In this document: piece by piece, positions 23,588-33,346 of the stretch | Layout: every line of letters starts with the position of its first letter | Position numbering within the stretch: position 1 is the stretch's first letter | Assembly (NCBI RefSeq): GCF_008364845.1 | Contig: NZ_VTTP01000003.1 | Location: 434,001-498,000 of the forward strand | DNA: 64,000 bases | Direction of reading: 5' to 3' | DNA from: Actinotalea subterranea | GTDB taxonomy: Bacteria; Actinomycetota; Actinomycetes; Actinomycetales; Cellulomonadaceae | The notes under the pieces: generated by a model | Seen by the model: only the letters and a program-made list of their open reading frames with translations | What the model was told of the DNA's origin: nothing | Database searches by the model: none | Translations under genes and position numbers: made by a program

Positions 23588-24982
23588 ATGAGCACCGACA
23601 CCGTCCGGCAGCTTCCGGGCGGGCTCGTGCTGCGCGCGGCCCGACCCGCCGACCTCGAGCAGGTCGCCGCGCTCCTCGCCGAGCGCGGCGAGCCCGAGGA
23701 CGCGGTCGACCTGCGGCTCGCCGTCGAGGATCCCGCGCTCGGCTGGGACGCGTGCGGGGTCGTGGTGGACGGGGACCGCGTGGTCTCCACGGCGACGCTG
23801 CTCGACGAGACCGTGCGCGTCGGCGACGTGTGGCTCCCCGCCGGCCAGGTCGAGCTCGTGGCGACCGACACCGCGTACGAGGGTCGGGGCCTCGTGCGCG
23901 CGCTCATGGGCTGGGCGCACGACCGGTCCGCGGAGCGTGGCCACCTGCTCCAGGTGATGATCGGGATCCCGTACTTCTACCGGCTCTTCGGGTACGAGTA
24001 CGCGATCGACATCCCGCCCGCACGGTTCGTCGACCGGCCCTCAGCCGCCGTGACCGACGTGCCCGAGCTCACCGCCGTCGCGGACGACCCGGGGCTCGCC
24101 GCCGCCGCTGCCGTGGTCGAGGAGCTGACGGCAGCCGCCGGCGCGGCGCACGCGTCGACGTCCGAGCCCGCGCCGCCGACCGCCGGGCACGCGGACCCGC
24201 CGGGCGCCGAGCGCGGACCGGCGCAGCCCGTCCTGCGCAGGGCCGTCGCCGCCGACCTGCCCGCGCTCGCACGCCTCCAGGCGCGCGCGCAGTCCGGGTT
24301 CGACGTCGCGATGCCCCACCCCGAGGCACGGCAGCGCTGGCTGCTCGAGCACGAGGCGAGCGTCACCTGGGTGCTCGACGTCGCAGGCGAGGTCCTCGCC
24401 GCCGCCCGCACCTCGCCCCCGGGGTCGAGCGTGGTGGTCGCCGAGGCCGCGGCGCTCGACATGATCGGTGCCGAGGACCTCCTGGTGGGGCTCGCGCGCG
24501 AGTTCCCGGGCTCGACGTTGCGCGCCGTGCACCGCCCAGGCACCGCGACGGGTGACGCGTGGGAGGCGCGCATGCGGCCCGCCCCGGACCGTGCCGAGCA
24601 GTACTACGCGCGGATCCCCGCGCCCGAGGCCGTGCTCGACGCCCTGCGGCCCGTGCTGCACGCGCGCCTCGTCGAGTCGGGCGTCGCGCACGGTGGGCGC
24701 GACGTCGTCGTCTCGACGTTCGGCCGGCACTACCGCATGGCCGTGACCGACGCCGGGCTCGGACCCGTCCACGTCGGCGGTCCCATGCAGGACCCGGCGG
24801 AGCAGGGTGCGGTCGGTGTCGCGCCCGACCAGCTCCCGGCGCTGCTCCTGGGCCCGCTGGGCCTGCGCGGGCTCGGCCGGATCAGGCCCGACGTCTACGC
24901 GGGCCGCGCCGACGCCCCCCGCTACGAGGCCCTGTTCCCGCCGCTCACGGCCGACCTGCTGACGTACTACCTGCCTTGGTGA
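23588..24982 (+). CDS. GNAT-family N-acetyltransferase, Eis-like
   Basis: A 464-residue protein from ATG 23588. Residues 10-150 form a GNAT fold with the acetyl-CoA loop in ATDTAYEGRGLVRALMGWAHD and GYEYAIDI at its end. A Pro/Ala-rich linker (about 190-220) leads to a second acetyltransferase-like fold that lacks a clear CoA loop. Tandem-GNAT plus C-terminal extension recalls the Eis family, which acetylates aminoglycosides and protein amines; the C-terminal carboxylate there is catalytic, and here the chain ends LTYYLPW. Substrate unknown. It stands alone, converging on hemL. Confidence 0.8.
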   Translation: MSTDTVRQLPGGLVLRAARPADLEQVAALLAERGEPEDAVDLRLAVEDPALGWDACGVVVDGDRVVSTATLLDETVRVGDVWLPAGQVELVATDTAYEGRGLVRALMGWAHDRSAERGHLLQVMIGIPYFYRLFGYEYAIDIPPARFVDRPSAAVTDVPELTAVADDPGLAAAAAVVEELTAAAGAAHASTSEPAPPTAGHADPPGAERGPAQPVLRRAVAADLPALARLQARAQSGFDVAMPHPEARQRWLLEHEASVTWVLDVAGEVLAAARTSPPGSSVVVAEAAALDMIGAEDLLVGLAREFPGSTLRAVHRPGTATGDAWEARMRPAPDRAEQYYARIPAPEAVLDALRPVLHARLVESGVAHGGRDVVVSTFGRHYRMAVTDAGLGPVHVGGPMQDPAEQGAVGVAPDQLPALLLGPLGLRGLGRIRPDVYAGRADAPRYEALFPPLTADLLTYYLPW

Positions 24983-25069
24983 CCGAGGCCGCCCGGTGGG
25001 TGCACGCGGTGCGGTGACGCTGCGCGGCCCGGAGGGTGGGTGTGTCCGGCTGAGGGCGCCCGGCCACGG

Positions 25070-26461
25070 TCAGGCGGTGGCGGCCGCCGCGGCGCGCGCC
25101 GCGGCCGGCAGGGCGTCGAGGATGCGCCCGACGGCGGCGTCGTCGTGCGCGGCCGAGACGAACCAGGCCTCGTAGACCGAGGGCGGCAGCGAGACGCCCG
25201 CGTCCAGCATCGCGTGGAAGAACGCGGTGTAGCGGAACGCGTCCTGGGCCTGCGCCTGCGCGTAGTCCACGACGCCGTCCCGGGCCGCGGCCGCGCCGAA
25301 GAACGGCGAGAACAGGCTCCCGGCGTTCTGGACGCGGTGCGCGACGCCGGCCGAGTCCAGGGCGTCGTGGAGCGCGGTGCGCAGCGTCAGCGAGACCTCG
25401 TCGAGGCGGCGGTAGACCGCGTCGTCGGCGAGCCGCAGCGTCGCGAGCCCGGCGGCGACCGCGACCGGGTTCCCGGACAGCGTCCCGGCCTGGTAGACGG
25501 GGCCCACGGGCGCGAGCAGGTCCATGAGCGCGGCCGGGCCGCCGATCGCGGCGACGGGCATGCCGCCGCCGATCACCTTGCCGAACGTCACGAGGTCCGG
25601 CGCCCACGCCGGCGCACCCTGGCCGGCGCCGTCGTGCGTCGTGCCCGGGCCCGCTGCCGCGCCCGTGCCGACGTCGGACGGCGTGCCCGGGAAGCCCGCC
25701 TCTAGGCCCCACCAGCCGGACGGCCCCACGCGGAAGCCGGTGAGCACCTCGTCGAGGATCAGCAGGGCGCCGTGCGCGGCCGTGATGCGGCGCAGCGACG
25801 GGTTGAACCAGGGCAGCGACGGGACGACGCCCATGTTGGCGGGCTGCGCCTCCGTGATGACCGCGGCGATGCGGTCGCCGTGCTGCGCGAACGCCTGCTC
25901 GACGGCCGTGACGTCGTTGTACGGGAGCACGAGCGTCTCGGCTGCCGTCGCCTCGGTGACGCCCGCGGAGCCGGGCAGCCCGAGCGTCGCGACGCCCGAG
26001 CCGGCGGCCGCGAGGAGCCCGTCGGAGTGACCGTGGTAGCAGCCCGCGAACTTGATCACGAGGGGTCGCCCGGTCGCGCCGCGCGCGAGGCGCACCGCGG
26101 TCATCGTCGCCTCGGTCCCGGTCGAGACGAGCCGCACCCGCTCCGCGAACGGCACGCGGCGGCGCACCTCCTCCGCGAGCTCGACCTCGGCGACCGTGGG
26201 TGCCCCGAAGGACAGCCCGCGCGCGGCAGCCTCCTGCACGGCCGCGACGACCTCGGGGTGCGCGTGGCCGAGGATCGCCGGCCCCCAGGAGCACACGAGG
26301 TCGACGTACTCGCGGCCCTCGACGTCGGTGACGTAGGGACCGCGGGCGCTCGCGAGGAACCGCGGGTCGCCGCCCACCGAGCGGAACCCGCGCACGGGTG
26401 AGCTCACGCCGCCGGGCAGCGCCTGCAGCGCCCGCGCGTACGCCTCGTGGTTCGTCGTCAT
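25070..26461 (-). CDS. hemL: glutamate-1-semialdehyde 2,1-aminomutase
   Basis: A 463-residue PLP enzyme that converts glutamate-1-semialdehyde to 5-aminolevulinate, after HemA. The opening [13 protein letters not shown], the cofactor region with [13 protein letters not shown] and the Schiff-base lysine in [14 protein letters not shown] are all present. A low-complexity insertion of about 30 residues (rich in Gly, Ala, Thr, about residues 255-285) sits between the two last motifs, making it longer than the usual 430. Last gene of the leftward haem operon; its ATG overlaps the hemB stop. Confidence 0.94.
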   Translation of the reverse strand: MTTNHEAYARALQALPGGVSSPVRGFRSVGGDPRFLASARGPYVTDVEGREYVDLVCSWGPAILGHAHPEVVAAVQEAAARGLSFGAPTVAEVELAEEVRRRVPFAERVRLVSTGTEATMTAVRLARGATGRPLVIKFAGCYHGHSDGLLAAAGSGVATLGLPGSAGVTEATAAETLVLPYNDVTAVEQAFAQHGDRIAAVITEAQPANMGVVPSLPWFNPSLRRITAAHGALLILDEVLTGFRVGPSGWWGLEAGFPGTPSDVGTGAAAGPGTTHDGAGQGAPAWAPDLVTFGKVIGGGMPVAAIGGPAALMDLLAPVGPVYQAGTLSGNPVAVAAGLATLRLADDAVYRRLDEVSLTLRTALHDALDSAGVAHRVQNAGSLFSPFFGAAAARDGVVDYAQAQAQDAFRYTAFFHAMLDAGVSLPPSVYEAWFVSAAHDDAAVGRILDALPAAARAAAAATA

Positions 26462-27480
26462 CGCACGTCCTCCCGCAGCCAGCCCGCGAGCTCGAGGGCC
26501 CAGTAGGTCAGCACCGCGTCGGCGCCCGCCCGGCGGATGCTCAGCACGGACTCCTCGACGGCACGCCGCCGGTCGATCCACCCGTGCGCGGCGGCCGCCT
26601 CGACCATCGCGTACTCGCCGGACACCTGGTACGCCCACACGGGCACCTCGCTCGCGGCGGCGACGTCGGCCAGCACGTCGAGGTAGCTCATCGCGGGCTT
26701 GACCATGACCACGTCGGCGCCCTCGGCCACGTCGAGCAGCGCCTCGCGGACGCCCTCGCGCCGGTTCGCCGGGTCCAGCTGGTAGGTGCGTCGGTCGCCG
26801 ACGAGGGTCGACTCGACGGCGTCGCGGAACGGGCCGTAGAACGCGGACGCGTACTTGGCCGCGTACGCGAGGAGCGCGACGTCGTGGTGACCGGCGCCGT
26901 CGAGCGCGTCCCGGACGGCGGCGACCTGGCCGTCCATCATGCCGCTGAGGCCCAGCAGGTGGGCGCCCGCCTCGGCCTGGGCGAGGGCCATCGCGCGGTA
27001 CTGCTCGAGCGTCGCGTCGTTGTCCACGCGGCCGTGCGCGTCGAGCACGCCGCAGTGCCCGTGGTCCGTGAACTCGTCCAGGCACAGGTCAGCCTGAACG
27101 ACGACGGCGTCCCCGACCTCCGCGACGACGTCGGCGAGGGCCTGGTTGAGGATGCCGTCGGCCCGGCACGCGGCCGAGCCGGTCGCGTCGCGGGTGACCG
27201 GCACCCCGAAGAGCATGACGCCCCCCAGGCCTGCCTCGGCGGCCCGGACGACCTCGGCGCGCAGGCTGTCGCGGCTGTGCTGCACCTGGCCGGGCATCGA
27301 GCCGATCGGCAGCGGCTCGGTCGCCCCCTCGCGCACGAACAGAGGCAGCACGAGCTGGGCCGGCGCGAGCGTGGTCTGCGCCGCGAGCCGCCGCATCGCG
27401 GGCGTGCTGCGCAGGCGCCGGGGCCGGACGCGCGGGAAGGCCCCCGGGCTGTGCGGGGCCGGGCTGGGTGGGGGAGTCAC
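26458..27480 (-). CDS. hemB: delta-aminolevulinic acid dehydratase (porphobilinogen synthase)
   Basis: A 340-residue enzyme from GTG 27480 that condenses two 5-aminolevulinates to porphobilinogen. The metal-site segment [17 protein letters not shown] and the two active lysines ([16 protein letters not shown] and [11 protein letters not shown]) are present. The first 25 residues are Pro/Arg rich. Start and stop overlap its neighbours by 3-4 bases, indicating translational coupling with hemD and hemL. Confidence 0.96.
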   Translation of the reverse strand: MTPPPSPAPHSPGAFPRVRPRRLRSTPAMRRLAAQTTLAPAQLVLPLFVREGATEPLPIGSMPGQVQHSRDSLRAEVVRAAEAGLGGVMLFGVPVTRDATGSAACRADGILNQALADVVAEVGDAVVVQADLCLDEFTDHGHCGVLDAHGRVDNDATLEQYRAMALAQAEAGAHLLGLSGMMDGQVAAVRDALDGAGHHDVALLAYAAKYASAFYGPFRDAVESTLVGDRRTYQLDPANRREGVREALLDVAEGADVVMVKPAMSYLDVLADVAAASEVPVWAYQVSGEYAMVEAAAAHGWIDRRRAVEESVLSIRRAGADAVLTYWALELAGWLREDVR

Positions 27481-28547
27481 GGGGCCTCCTCGTCGGGGAC
27501 TTCGGGGGCGTCAGTCGCGACGGGCGCGTCGGGATCGGCGGGCAGGTCTGGTGCCGCGGGCGCGTCGGGTGCCGCGGCCGGTGCGTCCGACGGCGCGGCG
27601 TCGAGGGTGCTCACGTGCGCGGGGCCGCCGAGCGCGTACCGCGCGAGGGCATCGACGAGCGCCTCCGCGGACGCGGCCTCGGGCACCACGTGCACGCGCA
27701 GGCCGTGGTCGAGGGCGGCGCGCTCGGTGCGCGGGCCGATGCAGCAGACCGCGGTGGTCGGCGGCGGGGGGCCGACGAGCTCGACGAGGTTCGTCACGGT
27801 GCTCGCGGAGCTGAGCAGGACGGCGTCGAACTGGCCCTCGCGCACCTCGGTGCGCAGGCCTGCGCCCGGGACCGGCCCGCTGAGCGTGTGGTACGCGACG
27901 ACCTCGTCGACCTGCCAGCCGAGCTCCCGCAGCCCGTCGGCGAGCGTGGCCTCCGCGAGGTCGGACTGCGGCAGCAGGATGCGTCCGGGCCTGCCCAGGC
28001 TCCCCGGGGTCCCGTCGTCCGCGCGCGGGAAGTCCGCGAGGAGCCCGCGCGCGGACCGCTCACCGCTCGGCATGAGCGCGGGCGCCACGCCGACCCGCTC
28101 GAGCGACCGCGCCGTGCCGGGCCCGACCGCCGCCACGCGCGTCTCGCCGACGAACGTCGCCAGCGCCGTGCCCGGCGTCTGCCGCCCGCGGTTCGCGAGC
28201 GTCGCGACACGGCCCGCCAGCGACATGACGGTCGTGCTGCTGGTGACGACGAGCCAGTCGTACTCGCCGCGCGCGAGGGCGGTGATCACGGAGTCGTACG
28301 ACGTGAGGTCGGTCGGCGGTGCGAACTCGATGAGCGGCACGACGACGGCCTCGCCGCCCTGCTCCTCGACGAGCGACGTCACGCGCTCACCCCACTCGCC
28401 GCCGCGCGGCACGAGCACGCGCCACCCGCGCAGCGGCCCGGGCGTGGCCCCGCTCGGCCGGGCCGTCTCGGGTGCGGCTCCACCGTCGGCTCCACCGTCG
28501 GCCGCGCCGGCGCCGACGGGCTCGTCGGGCCTGGTCGGGGGCGTCAT
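27477..28547 (-). CDS. hemD: uroporphyrinogen-III synthase (haem branch)
   Basis: A 356-residue protein starting at ATG 28547, overlapping the hemC stop. The core (about 40-300) shows the two-lobed HemD pattern: LRGWRVLVPRGGEWG, WLVVTSSTTV, AAVGPGTARSLERVGV and later LLSSASTVTNLVELVG. Both ends are Ala/Pro/Asp-rich low-complexity tails, the C-terminal one about 55 residues. It makes uroporphyrinogen III for haem. Unlike the copy at 6218, it has no DNA-binding domain. Confidence 0.9.
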   Translation of the reverse strand: MTPPTRPDEPVGAGAADGGADGGAAPETARPSGATPGPLRGWRVLVPRGGEWGERVTSLVEEQGGEAVVVPLIEFAPPTDLTSYDSVITALARGEYDWLVVTSSTTVMSLAGRVATLANRGRQTPGTALATFVGETRVAAVGPGTARSLERVGVAPALMPSGERSARGLLADFPRADDGTPGSLGRPGRILLPQSDLAEATLADGLRELGWQVDEVVAYHTLSGPVPGAGLRTEVREGQFDAVLLSSASTVTNLVELVGPPPPTTAVCCIGPRTERAALDHGLRVHVVPEAASAEALVDALARYALGGPAHVSTLDAAPSDAPAAAPDAPAAPDLPADPDAPVATDAPEVPDEEAP

Positions 28548-29656
28548 CGGGCGGGTCCGATCTCGGCGAGGTCGGCGGCTCCGTCGGCGAGGAGGCGTTC
28601 GGCGACCTGCTCGCCGAGGTCACGCGCGGCGGCGACCTGGGCGTCGCGCCCGTCGGGGAGCCGGACGGACGCCGAGCTGCGCAGCTGGACCGCGCCGTCG
28701 GGCCGGCAGACGACGGCGTCGAGCGTCAGGCGCCGGGGGGCGTGCCCCGCGTGGCCGCGTGGGTCGGCAGGGCCGCCGGCACCGTCGGTGAGCCGGCCGA
28801 GTGCTCCGACGGGTGCGGCGCAGCCGGCCTCGAGCGCGGTCAGCAGGGCGCGCTCCGCGGTGACCGCGAGGCGTGTGGGCAGGTGGTCGAGGCGTGCGAG
28901 GGCGTCCGCGAGGCGCGGGTCGCTCGCCAGGAGCTCGTCGCGGCACTCGACGGCGAGGGCGCCCTGGCCCGCGGCCGGCGCCATCACGGCGGGCTCGATG
29001 AGCTCGGTCGCGGCCGCGAGCCGGCCGAGCCGCGCGAGGCCCGCGGCCGCGAGCACGACGGCGTCGAGGTCGCCCGGGCCGTCGGCGCCGCTGCCGGGGA
29101 CGCGACCGAGGCGGGTCTCGACGTTCCCGCGGATGTCCAGCACCTCGAGGTCGTCGCGGAACGCGCGCAGCTGGGCGGCACGCCGCGGCGACCCCGTGCC
29201 GACCCGTGCCCCCGCGGGGAGGTCGGCGAGGAGCAGCCCGTCGCGCGCGCACAGCACGTCGCGCGGGTCCTGGCGCTCGGGCACGGCGGCGACCACGAGG
29301 CCCTCGGCGGGCAGTGTGGGCAGGTCCTTGAGCGAGTGCACGGCGAGGTGGCAGCGTCCGTCCAGCACGGCCTCGCGCAGGGCGGCGACGAACACGCCTG
29401 CCCCGCCGAGCGACGCGAGCGAACCGGTCAGGCGGTCGCCGTCGGTCCGGATGCGCACGAGTCCCACGTCGTCGGCTCCGAGCCCGGCGAGCGCGCGCAG
29501 GCTGTCCGCGACCATCCCGGTCTGCGTGAGCGCGAGCGTGCTGCCGCGCGTCCCCACGAGCACGCGCGCGCCGTCGGCGGGCACGGCGTCCTCCGCAGGC
29601 GCAGCGTCCTCGTGAGGCGCAGCGTCCTCGATCGGCACGGCGTCGTTCATCGGCAC
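28544..29656 (-). CDS. hemC: hydroxymethylbilane synthase (porphobilinogen deaminase)
   Basis: A 370-residue enzyme that polymerises four porphobilinogens. It has the N-terminal GTRGSTLALTQTGMV, HSLKDLPT, GTGSPRRAAQL and the cofactor cysteine in LEAGCAAPVG. The first 28 residues are an acidic, repetitive EDAAP tail absent from most homologues. GTG 29656 and ATG 29650 are both possible starts; AGGGGGA 7 bases before the GTG favours the former slightly. The gap of 69 bases to cpfC carries a small hairpin (GTCCCC/GGGGAC, 29686-29703). Confidence 0.95.
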   Translation of the reverse strand: MPMNDAVPIEDAAPHEDAAPAEDAVPADGARVLVGTRGSTLALTQTGMVADSLRALAGLGADDVGLVRIRTDGDRLTGSLASLGGAGVFVAALREAVLDGRCHLAVHSLKDLPTLPAEGLVVAAVPERQDPRDVLCARDGLLLADLPAGARVGTGSPRRAAQLRAFRDDLEVLDIRGNVETRLGRVPGSGADGPGDLDAVVLAAAGLARLGRLAAATELIEPAVMAPAAGQGALAVECRDELLASDPRLADALARLDHLPTRLAVTAERALLTALEAGCAAPVGALGRLTDGAGGPADPRGHAGHAPRRLTLDAVVCRPDGAVQLRSSASVRLPDGRDAQVAAARDLGEQVAERLLADGAADLAEIGPAR

Positions 29657-29725
29657 AGCGTCCCCCTGCCCCTGGTGCCGGTGCTGTCCCCGGGCGCGGG
29701 GACGGTGCTCATCGTGCCACCGCCG

Positions 29726-30946
29726 TCACGGTGCGATGCCAGCCACCGCAGGTCGTACCTCCCCGCGCATCGCCGGGTTGGTGCAGCAGCCGGGCCGGCA
29801 CACGTCGTACCAGGGGCCCAGGGACGTCAGGGCCGGTCGGGGTCGCGGCCCCTGCCCGGCGTCCGCGGGGTCACGGGCGAGGCGCTCCTCGACGAGGTCG
29901 ACGAGCCCGGTCACGAACGCGGGGTCGACGCCGGGGGTCGGCACGCGCTCGGCGTGCATCCCCGCGTCGCGGGCCGTGGTCAGCGCCTCCTCGTCGAGGT
30001 CCCACATGACCTCCATGTGGTCGGAGACGAACCCGAGGGGCACGATGACCACCGCGCGCACGCCCCGCTCGGCGAGCTCGGTGATGGCGTCGTTGATGTC
30101 GGGCTCGAGCCACGGCGTCGTCGGGGCGCCGCTGCGCGACTGGTAGACGAGCGACCAGGGGACGGCCGAGAGCTGCCCGGTCGCTCCGCCCGTGCCGACA
30201 TCGCTCGCCGTGCCGACGCTTGCCATGACCACGTCGGCGACGGCGCGGTGCTGGGCGCCGTACGCGCCGTCGGGCCCGAGGTCGGCGTCGGGCGGGCCGG
30301 AGGCGACGGCCGTCGACGTGGGGATCGAGTGCGTGGCGAACAGGACGTGCGCGTCGCGGGCGAGGTCGGCGTCGGCGCCGAGGGCCTCGTGCGCGCGGAC
30401 GAGCGCGGCACGCACCCCTTGGACGAAGGGCGTGACGAACCCGGGGTGGTCGAAGTACTGCCGCACCTTGTCGATGGTCATCTGACCGGTGAGCCCGGTC
30501 TCGGCGAGGGCGCCGGCGAGGTCCTCGCGGTACTGCCGGCACGACGAGTAGGACGAGTAGGCACTCGTGACGACCGCGAGGAGGCGGTCGTGGCCCGCGG
30601 CGTGGGCCTCGAGCAGCGCGTCGCGCAGGTACGGGTCCCAGTTCCGGTTGCCCCAGTACACGGGCAGGTCGAGGCCGCGGGACCCGAGCTCGGCGTCGAG
30701 CGCGGCGCGCAGGTCCCGGTTCTGGGCGTTGATCGGGCTCACGCCGCCGAACGCGCGGTAGTGGTGCGCGACCTCCTCGAGGCGCTCGTCGGGGATGCCG
30801 CGTCCGCGGGTGACGTTGCGCAGGAAGGGCAGGACGTCGTCCTGGCCCTCGGGGCCGCCGAACGAGACGAGCAGCACCGCGTCGTAGGGGGCGGGCGCCT
30901 GGGGGTCGCGGTCGGGCAGGGTCGACGGGTCGACGACGGCGGTCAT
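29726..30946 (-). CDS. cpfC: coproporphyrin III ferrochelatase
   Basis: A 406-residue enzyme from ATG 30946 that inserts Fe(II) into coproporphyrin III. VLLVSFGGPEGQDDV, the catalytic histidine in ATHSIPT (H206) and YQSRSG are present. C136 in SSCRQYRED and the C-terminal C383, C387 and C388 are candidate [2Fe-2S] ligands, as in mycobacterial ferrochelatase. A short Gly/Thr-rich insertion lies at about 255-265. The symbol hemH is also used. The start overlaps the chdC stop by 4 bases, so the last two steps of haem synthesis are translated together. Confidence 0.95.
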   Translation of the reverse strand: MTAVVDPSTLPDRDPQAPAPYDAVLLVSFGGPEGQDDVLPFLRNVTRGRGIPDERLEEVAHHYRAFGGVSPINAQNRDLRAALDAELGSRGLDLPVYWGNRNWDPYLRDALLEAHAAGHDRLLAVVTSAYSSYSSCRQYREDLAGALAETGLTGQMTIDKVRQYFDHPGFVTPFVQGVRAALVRAHEALGADADLARDAHVLFATHSIPTSTAVASGPPDADLGPDGAYGAQHRAVADVVMASVGTASDVGTGGATGQLSAVPWSLVYQSRSGAPTTPWLEPDINDAITELAERGVRAVVIVPLGFVSDHMEVMWDLDEEALTTARDAGMHAERVPTPGVDPAFVTGLVDLVEERLARDPADAGQGPRPRPALTSLGPWYDVCRPGCCTNPAMRGEVRPAVAGIAP

Positions 30947-31716
30947 CGCAGCACCTCCGCGACGTCGCCGGCGGGGATGCGCCGGCCGGTGAAGAACGGG
31001 ATCTCCTCGCGCACGTGGCGGCGTGCGTCGGTCTCGCGCAGGTGGCGCATGAGGTCCACGAGCTCGCCCAGGTCGTCCGCCTCGAGGCCGAGGAGCCACT
31101 CGTAGTCGCCGAGCGCGAACGAGGAGACGGTGTTCGACAGCACGTCGGGGTGCTCGCGACCCTTGCGGCCGTGCTCGCCGAGCATCGCGCGACGCTCCTC
31201 GGCGGGCAGCAGGTACCACTCGTACGAGCGGACGAACGGGTAGACGGTGAGCCACTCCCGCGGCGTCGTGCCCCGCATGTACGCGGGGGCGTGGTTCGCG
31301 CTGAACTCGGCCCCGCGGTGGACGCCGAGCGCGGACCACGTGGGTGTGAGCGGGGCGAGCTCGGCCGTGCGGCGCAGGCGACGCAGGGCGGCCTGGAGGT
31401 CCTCGGCACGGTCGCCGTGGAGCCAGATCATGAGGTCCGCGTTGGCGCGGAGGCCGGAGACGTCGTAGAGGCCGCGCAGCACCACGCCGTCGCCGAGCGC
31501 GTCGACCTCGTCCGCCAGGGCGGCGCCCGCGGCTGCGCCGCCGTGGGTCCGGTGGGGGCGGGCGAGCACCGCCCAGAGCGTCCAGGTGCCGGCGGTCTCG
31601 TCGGCGAGCGGTGCACCGTAGGCGTCCGCGGCGCCCGGTGCGGTGCCCGGGGTGCCCGGCGCTGCGGGCGTCCCGAGGGGTGCGGAGCTGGCATCGGTCG
31701 GGGGCACGGCGTTCAT
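30943..31716 (-). CDS. chdC: hydrogen peroxide-dependent haem synthase (coproheme decarboxylase)
   Basis: A 257-residue chlorite-dismutase-fold enzyme (formerly HemQ) that converts coproheme to haem b. The catalytic tyrosine is Y159 in WLTVYPFVRSYEWY, and the probable proximal ligand is H182 in AMLGEHGRKGRE. The first 40 residues are a low-complexity Pro/Ala tail. Its presence fixes the pathway as the coproporphyrin route of Actinobacteria. The ATG sits within the palindrome GTTCATGAAC. Confidence 0.95.
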   Translation of the reverse strand: MNAVPPTDASSAPLGTPAAPGTPGTAPGAADAYGAPLADETAGTWTLWAVLARPHRTHGGAAAGAALADEVDALGDGVVLRGLYDVSGLRANADLMIWLHGDRAEDLQAALRRLRRTAELAPLTPTWSALGVHRGAEFSANHAPAYMRGTTPREWLTVYPFVRSYEWYLLPAEERRAMLGEHGRKGREHPDVLSNTVSSFALGDYEWLLGLEADDLGELVDLMRHLRETDARRHVREEIPFFTGRRIPAGDVAEVLR

Positions 31717-31776
31717 GAACGCAGTCTGCGCGACCGGGAGCAGAATGCGGAAATCGTGCGCCCCGCACCCCGGAAA

Positions 31777-31789
31777 TGACAGATTGTCA
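31777..31789. promoter_or_regulatory. palindrome TGACA-GAT-TGTCA inside the haem operon
   Basis: A perfect 5-base-arm palindrome lies in the 138-base gap between cgoX and chdC, the largest gap in the operon and noticeably richer in A/T. Three CGGAAAT copies (31748, 31771, 31827) surround it. It may mark an internal promoter and operator for chdC-cpfC-hemC-hemD-hemB-hemL. Confidence 0.45.
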
Positions 31790-31854
31790 GAACGGGCGCC
31801 GGTCGGGGAATGCTCGTGGAGCCGCGCGGAAATGCCTCCCGGAGCCGGGCCTGC

Positions 31855-33345
31855 TCACCCCGCGAGGGGAGGGCGCGGCGACTCGAGGATCGCCTGCGCC
31901 GTCGCCTGCGCGTCCGCCACGACCGCGACGAGCCCGGTCCCCGCGAGCCATGCCCCGCACGCCCGCACGCCCGCACGGCCCAGCGCGTCCCGCACCGCGA
32001 CGACCCGGTCACGGTGCCCCGGCTGCGCGTACGGCAGCCCGCCCGGCCAGTCCCTGCGCGCGAACCCGACGACGTCCTGCGGGCGCAGCTCGACACCGAG
32101 CAGCCGCGCGGCGTCGGCCAGGGCGACGGCCTCGAGGTCCTCGTCGACGTCCTCCGGGAGGCGCCCGCCCGCCCGGCCGTAGGACAGCCGGACCACGTGA
32201 CGCCCGCCCGCCGTCTGTGCGAGCCAGGCCCACTTGGTCGTCGCGTGCGTGAGCGCCTTGGCCCGCACGCCCGGGACGCCTGCCGCGACGAGCACACCCG
32301 TGCCGCGCGGTGCCGCGTCGAGCACCGCCGCGTCCAGCACCAGCGTCGCGAGCACGACGCCCGTGTCGACCGGCGTCGCGAGGTCACGCACCTGCGGCAC
32401 CATGTGCGCCGCGAGCCGGGCGGCCGCCGGGCCGGGCACCGCGAGCACGACGGTCCCCGCGCCGACCGTCTCCCGCGCGCCGTCGTCGTCGCCGTCGCCG
32501 TCGCCGTCGACCGCGAGCCGCCAGCCCGCGCCGTCGCGCACGAGCCCCGCCACGGTGGCACCCGTACGGATACGCCCGCCGTGCGCCACGACGTCGTCCG
32601 CCAGGGCCGTGACCAGGCGGTTCATCCCGCCCCGGAGGCCCGCCACGGCCGACCCCGCGGGTGCGGCGGCCCGCACCCGGCCGACCGCCGCGCCGAGCGA
32701 GCCGTGCTCGCGGAGCAGGCCACGGACGGTCGGCAGGACGGCGTCGAGGTCGACGTCGTCGGGCTCCGCCGAGTGCACCCCGGTCACCACGGGCGCGACG
32801 AGCCGCTCGAGCACGCGCCGGCCGAAGCGTGCGCGCACGAGGTGGCCCAGGCTCACGGGGCCCCCGTCACCGAGGCCCACCGATGCGGGCAGCACGCGAT
32901 CGGCCGACGCCCGCAGCGCGCCGAGCACGCCGATCGCACGCCGCACGTCGGGCGACCACGGGGCGGAGGGGATGCCCAGCACGCCGGCGCGCGGGAGCGG
33001 CAGCGCGCCGTCGGGCAGCTGGACCCAGGCGCCGAACGGGGCGGGGACCACGACGTCGTCCGCGAGCCCGAGCTCGGTCACGAGGTCGAGGACGACCGGC
33101 GAGCGCGTCGCGAAGGACTCGGCGCCCGCGTCCAGGCGCAGGGCCGGGCGGTCGCCGGCGTCGACGTCGTGCACCGCGACGCAGCCACCCAGGCGGTCCG
33201 ACGCCTCCAGGACCAGCACGTCGACGCCCGCGTGGGCCAGCGCGCGCGCGGTCACGAGCCCCGCGACGCCACCCCCGACCACGACGACGTCCGCCCCCGC
33301 GGGAGCTGCGTGCCCGGCCCCGGCCGGAGCGCTCTCGGCTCCCAC
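31855..33345 (-). CDS. cgoX: coproporphyrinogen III oxidase (HemY/CgoX type)
   Basis: A 496-residue FAD flavoprotein from GTG 33345. It opens after 18 residues with the dinucleotide motif VVVGGGVAGLVTARALAHAG, followed by the GG doublet region DRLGGCV. The rest matches HemG/HemY protoporphyrinogen oxidase homologues, including GGMNRLVTALAD and the C-terminal FAD contact CGAWLAGTGLVAVVADA. In Actinobacteria this enzyme oxidises coproporphyrinogen III to coproporphyrin III. An Asp/Gly repeat GDGDGDDDG lies at about 276-284. One base separates it from hemE. Confidence 0.92.
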   Translation of the reverse strand: MGAESAPAGAGHAAPAGADVVVVGGGVAGLVTARALAHAGVDVLVLEASDRLGGCVAVHDVDAGDRPALRLDAGAESFATRSPVVLDLVTELGLADDVVVPAPFGAWVQLPDGALPLPRAGVLGIPSAPWSPDVRRAIGVLGALRASADRVLPASVGLGDGGPVSLGHLVRARFGRRVLERLVAPVVTGVHSAEPDDVDLDAVLPTVRGLLREHGSLGAAVGRVRAAAPAGSAVAGLRGGMNRLVTALADDVVAHGGRIRTGATVAGLVRDGAGWRLAVDGDGDGDDDGARETVGAGTVVLAVPGPAAARLAAHMVPQVRDLATPVDTGVVLATLVLDAAVLDAAPRGTGVLVAAGVPGVRAKALTHATTKWAWLAQTAGGRHVVRLSYGRAGGRLPEDVDEDLEAVALADAARLLGVELRPQDVVGFARRDWPGGLPYAQPGHRDRVVAVRDALGRAGVRACGAWLAGTGLVAVVADAQATAQAILESPRPPLAG

Positions 33346-33346
33346 G

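Noticed and set aside
25660-30210. Similar GTGCCGAC-TCG segments in hemL and cpfC insertions as a small mobile repeat
   Set aside because: Only about 12-18 bases alike, explainable by shared codon use for Ser-Asp-Val-Gly-Thr.
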